Assembly (NCBI RefSeq): GCF_008831285.2
Contig: NC_045141.1
Location: 312,001-376,000 of the forward strand
Source: Nymphaea colorata
Taxonomy: Eukaryota > Streptophyta > Magnoliopsida > Nymphaeales > Nymphaeaceae
DNA length: 64,000 nt
Direction of reading: 5' to 3'
Of this stretch, positions 13,101 through 25,100 are shown piece by piece. The translations under genes and the position numbers were made by a program. The notes beneath the pieces are model-generated. The model did not search any database and had not been told where the DNA came from. It saw only the letters and a list, made by a program, of their open reading frames with translations. Within the stretch, counting starts at the first letter, position 1, and each line of letters opens with the position of its first letter.

Positions 13101-16100
13101 TGTCATCTTTGTCATTTAACACAAAACATTTGCAACCAAGAACCTTAAGTTTATTGTAATTAGGTTTTATATCGTGCAATTTTTCAAATGGAGAAATATA
13201 TTTCAAAAGTTTGGTAGACATTCTATTAATCAAATAGGTTGATGTCCAAACAGCCTCGACCCAAAAGTTTTTATGAACATTTTTGATAAAAGAAGTGCTC
13301 TTGTGGTTTCAATAATATGCCTATGTTTTCTTTCAGCCACTCTGTTTTGTTGTGGAGTGTTAGGGTAAGATCTTTGATGCACAATGCCTTTATCTTTTAG
13401 AAATTGTTGAAATCTATGTCACATGGATACAGGTATGGGTATCCTATGGGTACGGGTACGCGGACACCGCAATTTTCAAAATTTTAGGATACGCGGACGC
13501 GGTGAATATTATATTAAAAAAATAAAAATGATAATAAAAAAACATGAAACTAATAATTCCGAGCAACAGCCGAGTTCATCTATAATATCTAGCTGCGATC
13601 GACTATGTAGCTGAACCTGCTTATCTCACTTGATTGTTATTATCACGTATTCATCATTATCTAGCATCATCATCAACAACAACGAAGGCAAAATCCCCAA
13701 ATCGGCAAAATCCCAAAATCAAACAAAAAAAAAAAAATATCGCACATAGCATTGAAGAATAGGATCCTTAACCGTCCAATCTTCAAACCAAAACATCCCC
13801 AAATCGGCAAGAAATACCCAATCTAAAAAATCCCCAAATGAAAGTTGAAACCCTAACTTCTAATATCGAAAAGAATAGAAAAAACACTTACCTGTCTGTC
13901 GTCGGCTGCCGCCGGACGCCATCGGATGTCGCCGTCGATCGCCGGAGGTCGTCGCCCGCCATTGCTGAACTGTGCTGCCGCGGAAGTCGTCGAGGGTAAA
14001 GGAAGGTCGACTGTTGAGGGTAAAGCGTAAAAAGAAAATGAGGTTTATGTAGAAACACACAACGGAAAGGAGAAAGGGAGAAGAAAGACACGATATACGT
14101 GGAAAACCTCAAGAAAGGTGAAAAACCACGGAGAAGCTCTAACCTAGGGGCAACACCGCAACCCTAGGAGAGAGAATATTATTTTCACTTAATCACCAAT
14201 TACACAATAAGTGAGATAATATAAGAGGGAGACCCGCCTAGGGTATCGAGCCACTCTCGGTACCCGCGCCCATGGGACCGGGTCCATATCTAGACCCGGT
14301 TCCCTATACAAGATATTCTAACACTCCCCCTCAAGCTTGGCATACATGTCAAACATGCCAAGCTTGCTCATATTTTTCTCGAATTGAGATGTACATAAGG
14401 CTTTGGTTAAAACATCTGCAATTTGATCTTCAGACTTCATATACGGTAGGATCAACTCCTTTGAATCTATGCGTTCCCGTATGAAGTGGCGATCAATCTC
14501 CATATGTTTAGTTCTGTCATGCAGGACGAGATTATTTGCAAGGTTAATCGTAGACTTGTTGTCACAGTACATCTTCATCTTCTCTTCTGTTTCAACACCA
14601 ATATCTGCTAGAAGAATCTTTAACCATAACATTTCCGTAACTCCCATAGCAACAACCCTGTATTCAGCCTCAGCACTGGATCTAGAGCAAACTTCCTGCC
14701 TTTTACTTCTCCATACAACCAGGTTACCCCCAGAAAGATGCAGTACCTTGTGGTAGACCTCCTAGTATCAGTGCACCCTGCCCAATCTGCGTCAGAGTAT
14801 CCTTCAATATTAAGTTGGTCTTGCTGAGTATATAGTAATCCTTTCCCTGAGTCATTTTTTAGGTATCCCAACACTCTTTCTGCACTCTTCCAATGACAGT
14901 CAGTTGGAGCATGCATAAACTGACTCAACACATTCACAGGATAAGTAATATCAGGGGGAGTAAGAGTAAGATAGATGAGCTTGCCAACCAACCTCTGATA
15001 CCGCCCTTTTCCTTCCTCATCCAGGATGTTGCCAGTTTTGATGCTTATCTTTGTACCAGATTCCATTGGAGTTAGAAAGGGCCTACATCCAAGTTTACCT
15101 GTCTCCTTTAAAAGATCCAGAGTGTATTTCCTTTGGCTCATAACAAGCCCTGTCTCTGACCGAGCAATCTCTATTCCCAGAAAGTACCTCAGTTTACCCA
15201 GATCTTTAAGATCAAATTCGGCAGTTAACCTCTCCTTCATCTTCCTTTTCTCTTCTTCATCGTCACCTGTGACTATCATATCATCAACATACACAAGAAG
15301 AAGACTTACCAGGCCATTTCTCTGCTTAATGAATAGGGTGTGATCACCATTTCCCTGTTTGTATCCATTAGTCTTCATCACTATTCTCAGTTTTTCAAAC
15401 CATGCTCTAGGAGACTGCTTTAATCCATACAAGGCTTTCTTGAGATGACAACATTTTCCGCTTTGAGCATATCCAGGAGGCATGCTCATGTAGACCTCTT
15501 CTTCTAGATGGCCGTTCAAGAAAGCATTCTTGACATCAAGCTGATCCATGCTCCACTTCTTTTGCACGGCAAGTGCTAAGATGACCCTCACAGTTTTCAA
15601 TTTGGCGACAGGGACAAAGGTTTCAAGATAATCAATACCATATTTTTGGCTGAACCCCTTTGCAATAAGACGAGCCTTATATCTTTCCACAGTACCATCC
15701 GGTTTGTACTTCACATTGAACACCCACTTGGAACCAACTAAATGAGTCCCCTTGGGAATATCAACTACGTCCCAAGTGTCATTCTTCACCAAGACATCCA
15801 TCTCCTCTGTCATGGCCTGTAGCCATTTAGGATCCTCTCTAGCATCTTCCGCACACCTGGGAATCACAGACTTAGACAGGGATGTAATAAACCATTTATA
15901 ATCCTTACTAAGTTTTGCATAAGAAACAAATCTCTGAATAGGATGAGAAGTACATGACCTGGTGCCCTTACGCAAGGCTATAGTAAGCTCTTCATTAATT
16001 GGACTTGGTTCATCCGGGAAACTTACATGATTGGGATTGGTTACATCAACATTCTCAACCACATCTGTCTTCTTCCTGGTGTACACCTGGCCAAACAAGT

Positions 16101-19100
16101 GATCACGGGCTGTGGACTGATTATCAACAAGGTCCCCATCCATGTGACTGCCTCTATCATCACTGATAGTGTTATCGCTGACTGTGACTAGCCTTGTAAT
16201 CCAAGAAATTCATAAACTGAATCAACTGATTTGAGGAATACTCTTCACTACTGTTCCCTAGACACTCCCCCTGAAGAGGATTCACAGGAAAGTATGCCTC
16301 ATGTTCATGAAAAGTAACATCCCGGGAGACATAAACTTTAGAAGTAGTAGGATCAACACATTTGTATCCCTTCTGAGTGGAGGAATACCCCAGGAAGACC
16401 GCCTTGATAGACCGAGGGTCAAGTTTTTGAGGATGAGACTATGGTTATGAACAAAACAGACACACCCGAACACCCGAGGGGTAAGAGGCCATGGATTTTA
16501 AGTAGGCCAAAGCATAGAATATGGGGAATGACCCTGCAACACACGGGTAGGCATACGGTTAATAAGGTGGGCACTAGTGAGAAGTGCATCACCCCAGTAG
16601 CGCTTAGGAACCTGCCGATGGAACATAAGAGCTCGAGTGACATCCAATAAATGACGATTCTTCCGTTCAGCCATGCCATTTTGGGGAGGTGTGTAACTAC
16701 AGGACGTTTCATGAACAATACCCTTGTTCTTCAAGAAATCATCCAGGGATTGGGAGACATATTCTCTAGCATTATCAGTGCGGAAAGCTTGAACAGAGGT
16801 CTGAAACTGAGTCTCAACAAAAGCCACAAAATTTTTTACAATAACGGGATTTCACTACGTTCTTTCAACAGGTACACGAACGTACAACGTAAGTAGTCAT
16901 CAACAAGAGTCATAAAGTAATAAAAACCACGACAAGTGGGTACTCCCGAAAGACCCCAAACATCAGAGTGAACCAAAGCAAATGGACGTCTGTCTGGTTT
17001 TATTGAAAGAAATAGGGTACGAAGCCCTAACATGTTTAGCCAACTGACACACTTCACAGGTGGAGGAGTCCATAGAAACAGAATGGAAAAGCCTAGGAAA
17101 CAACTTCTTAATCAACGGAAACGGAAGATGACCAAGCCGCTCGTGCCATCGCATAATGGTAGATCTGTCCTCCATGCTAGACAACTGTCCACTAGTGGCT
17201 GAAATAAGAGCAGACGCAACCTGCACGGGCAATCTGTAGAGTCCATCAATAGCCGAACCAATCACAATCTTCTGCCCTGTTACCAAGTCCTGCAGGAAAC
17301 AACGATCAGCAGAAAATATTAGATTGCAATTGAGTTCTTTGGTAATACTGCTGACAGATAACAAATTCACAGGAATATTGGGAACATGAAGAGCATTATG
17401 AAGACAATATTTATTCAACAATGACGAACTCCCTTTTCCAGCTACAGAGATAGAAGAACCATCAGCCATAGACACACGTTGCTGCCCAAAAGACAATTTG
17501 TATTCTTGAAACATCTTAGGGTCCCCTGTCATATGATGCGTAGCTCCACTGTCAACAATCCAATCACCATGTGAGGAATTACCTGGATCACTAGTGGCAA
17601 CAAGAGCTTGGGCTAACTTAACCCCCTCAGACGTAGAAGCGTCCTCCTGAGTAGTAGACAGCCGGCTAATATACGCTTGCAATTCTTTAAGTTGATCGAA
17701 GGAAAGCTTTGATTTGGCAACATTTGAAGAGCTATTCTGACTAGACTCAGGCATAGAAGGACGGAGGACGACCCCGGACAAGCCGCCTCTCAAGGTGAAG
17801 ATCCCAACAAAAATCAACAGAATGTCCCAATTTGTTGCAATGGCTACACCGTCGAGCCGGACGCTGTCCAGTCCCTGAAGCCCGACTGCCCGACTAACAA
17901 AGGCTGAAGGAGAACTCCCCTGACTGGAGTCACTATGCATCAGCTGGCGTCGTTGTTCCTCATATTCCACTTGAGCATACACCTCTTCAATCCCAAGAAT
18001 CTCATCATAGTTGTGAATTTGACTCCGAATGGATTCAAACTCATCACGCAGACCTCCAAGGAAAAGAAAAGTACGATCCATCCATTCCTTGTCCCAGTAC
18101 AAGGCATGATTAGAACCACAGTGCCAGTCATCATTCACATGATAGTCGAGTTCCTCCCATTTAGTCTTCAGGGCCGCAAAATAAGATGCCACAGACAAAT
18201 CACCCTGTTTAAGAGAGTAGATGCTGCGTTTAATCTGATACGTACGCAAAACTCTCTTCTTACGACTATACATCCTTGCGAGTACCGTGCACATATCATA
18301 AGAAGTCGACTTCCGCAGAATAAGTGGCTGAATATCAGCAGAAACAGAGCTAATGATCCACACCTTAACTTGACTGTCTTCCAACGCCCAAGTTGCCCAT
18401 CGAGGATCTGTTTTACTAGGTGCTGGTTTCTCCCCTGTGATATAGGGAAGGCGACCACGACTAGTTATCCCAATTTCAAGTGCGGCAGACCAAGAGAGAT
18501 AGTTGTCTTTAGTCAAGCGAATAGACGTGACCTGAACCGTTAAGTTCTCGCTCTTGGTAGTATTGCTCGTGTCGAAGGCAACATCCATCTTGGGAGTCAT
18601 CTCGTCGGCCATCACGTTCACCAAAGAGAAACACTACACAGGACCAGGGAAGGCGGCGCAGGTGAAGACAATGGCGGCGGCGCTGGACTAATACAACGGC
18701 GGCGCGGGCTCGGCGGCGCTGGGCTGGGCGACGGCGACGCTGCAAACAGCGACGGCGTTAGCGCAAGAATAGGCGATGGAGGCGGCAGAAATAGCAGAGA
18801 CGGCGGCCGGCGGTGGTTGCGGTGGAAACTCCAGCAGCGGCGGAAAAATAAGGCAGAAACGTTACTGGCACACCAACAGTCTCACACGCGCTGGCTCTGA
18901 TACCATGTAGAAACACGCAACGGAAAGGAGAAACGGAGAAGAAACACACGATATACGTGGAAAACCTCAAGAAGAGGTGAAAAACCATGGAGAAGCTCTA
19001 ACTAACCTAGGGGCAACACCGCAACCCTAGGAGAGAGAATATTATTTTCACTTAATCACCAATTACACAATAAGTGAGATTATATAAGAGGGAGACCCGC

Positions 19101-22100
19101 CTAGGGTACCGAGCCACTCTCGGTACCCGCGCCCATGGGACCGGGTCCATATCTAGACCCGGTTCCCTATACAAGATATTCTAACATTTTAAAAAGAAAA
19201 TCAAGTTATGAAAGTGGTTTGGATCGGGTCTGACCCAGACCCGATCCAAAACGTATCCAGCTGTGTCCACGTGTCGGCATGTCGACGCCGGCACGTGACC
19301 CAAACTACCGAATCCGCGTGAAATTCTTTTGACATAAATTCTCCTCCCGAGTCACTTCTAAAGATTTTGATATTGAAGTCAAATTGGGTTTTGATTATGT
19401 TATAGAAATCCTTGAAGTTTGCAAATACCTCCGATTTGTGTTGGAGAAAATAAACCCAAGTATGTCTCGAATAATCATCAATAATGAACACATAATACAA
19501 TAATCCTCCTTTTGACATAATAGGAGCGGGTCCCCACACATCCGAGTGCAATCAAAAGGCATTTGAGTAACAAATTTTATATTATCAAAAGGTTAGACTT
19601 TCATTTTTGCCTTGATACAATCATTACAACAAAAATTCTTTTGGCAATACTTTTCCAAGAAAGGAAGATGAGACATTTTTTCTATATTTGAATGTCCAAG
19701 TCTTTGGTGCCAAGTTTGAATGTCACACTCTTTGATGATATTGCATGAAGGTCTTGAGAGGTCCAAAAAGTCTATGTAGTAGAGATCATTTGTTCTAAAA
19801 CCTTCCCCAATCGTCTTCTTGGATAGACGGTCCTGTACCAAGCATTTATATTGTGAGAAAATTATATCAAAACCAAGGTCAGCCATTTGAGAAACGGACA
19901 ACAAATTTAAGTTTAGTTTAGGAATACATTGAACTTGAGGTACTTTTAAAACTTTTGATTCAAAAGTTTGGTCTAGATTTCCAACAAAATCTATTTCAAG
20001 AGAAGTTCCATCGGCCGTTTTTACAAATAGATATGAATTATTTTTGGTGCATTCGGTGAGAAGGGATCCACAAGGAATCATATGAAAAGATGCACCCGAA
20101 TCAATAATCCAAGAATACTTACTTGATGAGGTAGATGCTACGGTTGCTCCCAATGTTGAAGGTGTGCTTCTTCCCTTCCTTGAGAAAAGGTTGAAGAGCT
20201 TCAATAAGCTTAGGTTGAGGAGCACTTACAAGTTGATTGAGTTGAAAAGGGCTGGTTTCTTTCCTTTCTTCTTGCATGGGGGCCACCACATTGCTTCTCT
20301 TCTCATAGATTCTTAGTTTTGGACATCTAGGTTTTGTATGTCCTTCTTCTTGGCAATGATAACAAATACTTCTCCTTCTTGCTTCTTCATTTACTCGATT
20401 GAAGTGTGGAGGTCTATAAGTTATCATATGAGCATCGGGTCTTGAAGTAGCAAGAACACTATCATTCTTTTCTTGAGAAAAATTTAGTCTATTTTTTTCC
20501 ATTTGAAGCTCGGCTATGGCTTCATTCATAGATGGCACTTTATGTCTATGGAGTAAGGAAGTTTTGACTCCATCATACTCGGGTCTAAGACCAAGAATGA
20601 ATTTATAAAACTTTTCCCTTTGGATTTGTTTTTCCCTTACTCCAATGTCTCTTGGATCATATCATTCGGGTTCAAATAGAACAAGTTCATCCCACAATTG
20701 TTCCACTTCTCCAACATATTCTTTAAATGGACTTATCTTCTTGTTGGAGACTTGCAATCTTCATTTGAAGATTGCACATGTAAGCCACATCCTTCATAGT
20801 GTGGGTTTTTTTGAGGAATTCCCAAGCTTCATGAGCAAAATTATGTTTTGCAATTTGACCAATGGTGGTAGTATCGACACAAGCAATAATCCAAGTAATA
20901 ATCTTGTGGTGTCCTATCTTCCACTCTTCTTATTTTCTCTCATAGTCGTTCATAGCTTTATCTTTCTCAACTCCATCTAGTTCTTGGGCTTTACCATCTA
21001 TGGTTTTGGTTAGAATTAATTGTGGTTCACATTTAGACCCATCAACAAGTCCCCAGAAGCCTTTACTTTTAATGAAATGTTTCATAGTTTTTGCCCAAGA
21101 AACATAATTTGATGAAGTAAGTTTGGGGAGAGTAGAAAAGTTCTTTCATCCATAATGAGTACCTTGTATGTTTGAGATGGCGAAAGAATGAAGAAAACAG
21201 CCACAAGAAATGAAAGCTTTTGACGTGCCAAAAACAGCCACAATCTTCACCACCAAGGGAGCTAGATCACGTCACGAAAATCACCAAAAGAGGCCAAAAA
21301 CAGCACCTTCTTGTGTCAAATCTCAGCCAGCAATAACATCGAGCACTTGGAGTGCTTCACAGCTCCAAAGAAAGAGTAAGAGCTGAAACTTCAAACTTTG
21401 AAGGACAGCAAGATGAATAGCCAAAACGTGACTTTCATACCACGTAAATCATGCTCAAACAAGACTAATGCTTCAATAATGTCACACTTGAAGCTTCCTC
21501 CAACACAACAAAGTAATACTCAAGAGACCTCGCCCAAGAGGAACAAAAAACATATATTAATTCCAAGAAACACTACAAGAAGTGGCTACAAAGTCATAAC
21601 AATACACAAGGGCTGTACACCATATATATAATGGAGGGAACAAGAGAGAGGAGAAGGCTAGCTGTTGGAGACTAGTTCCAAAGGCTAGAAATCTAGCCGT
21701 TGGAACTAGTCTCCCCTTTTGGTCCCCTTTGGATAAAACAGAAAAGGCAGGGGTAAAAGGGAAAAGATACAAAGTTAAAAGGAAAAAGAAAAAGACATAG
21801 AGAAGGTGAAAAATTATGTAAATATCCTAAGTATCTAAACCTATAACATATATATATAAATATATATAAAACATATATTAGATGACCAATAGATGTAATG
21901 TACATACATATATGTATATGTATAGGTGAGATACATAAATTCTAACAAAATGCAGGAAAACTCAGCTTTTCCGTATGATGTCAGACTTGAGGGAGTGTAT
22001 GATTTTCCAATCATGTGCTCAGAGAGAAAACAGAAAAGGATCCACCTCCTGTTGACTCAGAATCTAGAACAAGTTAAGCCATAAGAAGATTAGACAAAAT

Positions 22101-25100
22101 TCAGCATCCTATTTAGAGGTGGATCAACTATGAAAATTTTTCAATGATTTTCAATTTTTCATGTCTCAGGTTGCTAAGCAAGTTGAACGCATTACATTTG
22201 GTCAAGACAGCTAGTCCCATAAATGGGAGAATGGAATCTCTATATGATGTTGGATTTGGGAGGTGGGAGGTGGTGCCTAGATCCTAGGAGAAAAAATTTT
22301 GTGGGATTCAAGTGGATTTATAATGGCAAATATAAAGTTGGTCGGAGCATTGAAAGGTATAAATAAAGCTTGTGGCATGAGGCTTTACACAACGATATGG
22401 GCAAGACTATAATGAAACTTTTATTCTTGTGGTCAAAATCAGATCGTGTTATTAAATCTTTGACAATTGACCAAGGATGGATACTAAGCCAATTATATGT
22501 TAAAAATGCTTCTTCGTAAAGACCTAAAGGAAGAAGTACATATGGAACAACCCCTTGGATATGTAGGCAAAAGACCCCAAAACTTGGGTATGCAAACTGC
22601 AAAAATTTCTTTATGGATTGAAACAAACTTTTTGTTCTTGGTTTGATAATTGCTCTGTAAAATTCAAAATTGGAGATTGCAAATGTCTTCTTAAGCATTC
22701 CCTTTTTATTTTCAAAAGGGAGAATGTTACTACCTTGTTGCTTATATTATCGATGATACTGTAATCATGAGCAATTTTAATGATCACAAGAGCATACTCT
22801 TGATTTGTTAAGCAAGGCAGGAATGTTAGACAACATGCCCATAAATACTCCTAGTATCATACAACAAAGCTAAGTTCTGAAGATGGGGTATTCAAGCATT
22901 ATGATAATGCTTCAAAATCTTACTTTACTAGGCATCACTGAGGGCGAGTCATTTAATTCTGGGATACTTAAATTGCACTATTACGGATGGACTCATTCAC
23001 CGAAAAGGTCTTATATGGATGTATGAATGTATGTTACAGAGGACTGCATATCTTTTGTTCTTTTTTATGTTCTTTATTTCTTTCGTAATTTTATTTTTTC
23101 AGTTATTAGTATTCTAGCTGTTGGCTAGTTCCAACAGTTAGGTTTCTAGCCATTGGAACCATCCCAATGGCCATCGGTCTTTTTAGTCTTCTTTTTGGTC
23201 AGTCTATAAATGTGAGACTGATTCTCTTTTGTAAGTATGGCTTGTTAAGTCAGTTTGTGAGGTCTATTATGAAATAATATTCAGTTTTTCAAGAGTGTTC
23301 AGTATCTTCTGTGTGTTATGTTGAAATTAGGAAGCTTAGGTTTAAGTTTGGTAGTTTTCTGATTATGAAAAGTTAGAGTCTTCTTTAGTCATTTAATAGA
23401 CTCCAACCGTGGATGGCGCAGCTGTGTGGGAGTCTGCCTTACGGACTGACATAATATGGTGGAGCAGCCAAATGAAGAACTGCTGGTTGAGGAGTCGTGG
23501 ATGCTGATGCAGAAGTCGTCATCAGTGGTGGACAACAATCTGCTGTGTGGGAAGAAGTGCTGCGCATCTAAAGTAGTTTTTGACCCTAATTCTTGTGTAT
23601 TTCAAGACTTACAAACTGGAAAGATGATTGGTGGAGGTCATGAGCAAGGGGGAGTCTACCTTTTGTCGACATCTGTGAATTCTGCAGCTATTTCTATGTC
23701 TCAAAAACCCACTCCATATCAATGGCACCTGCGGTTGGGTCATCTTTTTCCATCGAAGTTGCGTCATGTTCTTTCCAATATGTCTATGTCTGACACCTTT
23801 GAGCGTGATGCTTGTCAACTTGGCAAACACACTCGAAGTAGTTTTCCTTCAAGTGTGAGTCCATCCAGTCAAAGTCTTTTTTTATCTTCTTCATGTTGAT
23901 GTGTGGGGGCCTAGTCGGGTTTCTAGTAAGTCTAAGTTTTGTTATTACCTAGTTATTGTTGATGATTATTCTAGAGTCAGTTAGGTGTTTTTGTTGAAAG
24001 AGAGGTCTGATGTCATATGCATTCTCAAAAATTTCATTCTAAAAATAAAGACTCAATTTTCTTCTACTGTCAAATGCATTCGCACTGATAATGCCTTAGA
24101 GTTCAAAGCCTCCAACTTAATGCAATTTTACCACAATCATGGTATTCGACAACAGTTTACATGTCCTCACACGTCCCAACAAAATAGGGTTGTTGAGAGA
24201 AAACATCGCCAACTTCTAGACATGGCTCGTACTCTTATGTTGCACTCTCATCTCCCTGCTGGTTTTTGGGGAGATGCCATACTTATTGCTTGTTACCTGA
24301 TCAAACGTTTACCATCCTCAGCTATTCAAAATGAAATTCCCATCCAAAGAATGTTTTCCAATCGACCATTGTTTCACCTTCCTCCAAAGGTGTTTGGTTT
24401 TACTTGTTTTGTTCAGGTTCTAGGCACACACAGGGATAAACTTGCAGTTCAATCCATCAAGTGTGTTTTCATTGGCTATCTTTCCTATAAAAAAGACTAC
24501 AAATGTTTTGATCCCTTAACCCATAAGGAATTTATCAATGCAGATGTTACCTTATTTGAGTCTCAACCTTATTACATCTCCTCTTGTCCTCCACAACAGG
24601 TGTCACCTTCTGTTCCTCTTCCCATTCCTCCCATCCCATTGGAGTCAGTTCCTTCTCACCTTGAGTCTGTGCCTCCCCCCAATAGTCGCTTTACAAATCC
24701 TCCACAGACTTATATCCATCGACATGAGGCTCCCATTGTCTCTCCACCAATGTCTCCTCAGGAGGTAAGCTCTCATGAAAACCTAGATTATGGCACTCAT
24801 GGCTCTGATGGGGCTGATGACCTTCCCATAGCTCTTCGCAAAGGTAAATGACAGTGTACTCTTGATTCTATATCTCAGTTTGTTTCTACTGATGATATTG
24901 GTGGTAGCCTGCAACAGTTCGTGTCAGCCTTGTCAGTGCACTCTGTTCCCTGTAGTCACCAACAGACAGTACTTGACCCGAAGTGGCGGCAAGCTATGTA
25001 AGATGAGATGGAGACTCTACTACAACGAGGGACATGGGACTTGGTTGATCCTCCATTTGGTTGTGATGTCGTTGGCTGCAAATGGGTTTTCACCATCAAG

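Larger units (their letters stand above)
14048..19186 (-). mobile_element. Copia element C, nearly full length (5,139 bp), young
   Basis: The 3' LTR is 14048-14323 and the 5' LTR 18906-19186 (minus orientation). By eye they differ by about seven substitutions and two small indels in about 278 bp. PBS TGGTATCAGAGCC at 18905-18893; polypurine tract GAGGGGGAG just inside the 3' LTR. Flanks GTTTA (14043-14047) and TTTTA (19187-19191) form an imperfect target duplication. The complete domain order gag-protease-integrase-RT-RNase H is present. It lies inside insertion D, so it is the youngest layer of the nest. Confidence 0.9.
13415..19317. mobile_element. Insertion D in Copia B integrase (contains Copia C)
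   Basis: The boundaries are set by the interrupted integrase of element B. The left end begins ATGTCACATGGATACAGG; the right end, read on the minus strand, contains GGGTCACGTGCCGGCG. Both hold TCAC(A/G)TG near the edge, like the short TIR family seen at 27393, 34093 and 39202. Without Copia C it is about 760 bp. It carries no transposase. A GC-rich patch (13900-14030) resembles exon or leader sequence but I do not recognise it. I cannot call its TSD or superfamily. Confidence 0.6.
10689..21947 (-). mobile_element. Copia element B with TSD AAATG, interrupted by nested D and C
   Basis: The 3' LTR is 10689-11153 and the 5' LTR 21443-21947 (minus orientation). AAATG occurs at 10684-10688 and 21948-21952 as a 5-bp target duplication. 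After the 5' LTR the minus strand reads TGGTATGAAAG (21442-21432), an unusual primer-binding site. A GGGGGG polypurine tract precedes the 3' LTR. Gag, protease, integrase, RT and RNase H are all recognisable but broken. The integrase is split: its first part ends at 19318 and continues at 13414. Removing 5.9 kb of foreign DNA leaves an element of about 5.4 kb, normal for Copia. Confidence 0.9.

Noticed and set aside
17935-18543. 202-codon plus-strand ORF
   Set aside because: It is antisense to the recognised gag frame of Copia C.
13415-19317. An 8-bp target duplication for insertion D (CGCGGATT / CATAGATT)
   Set aside because: Three mismatches, and the words are not adjacent to matching terminal repeats, so I do not call it.
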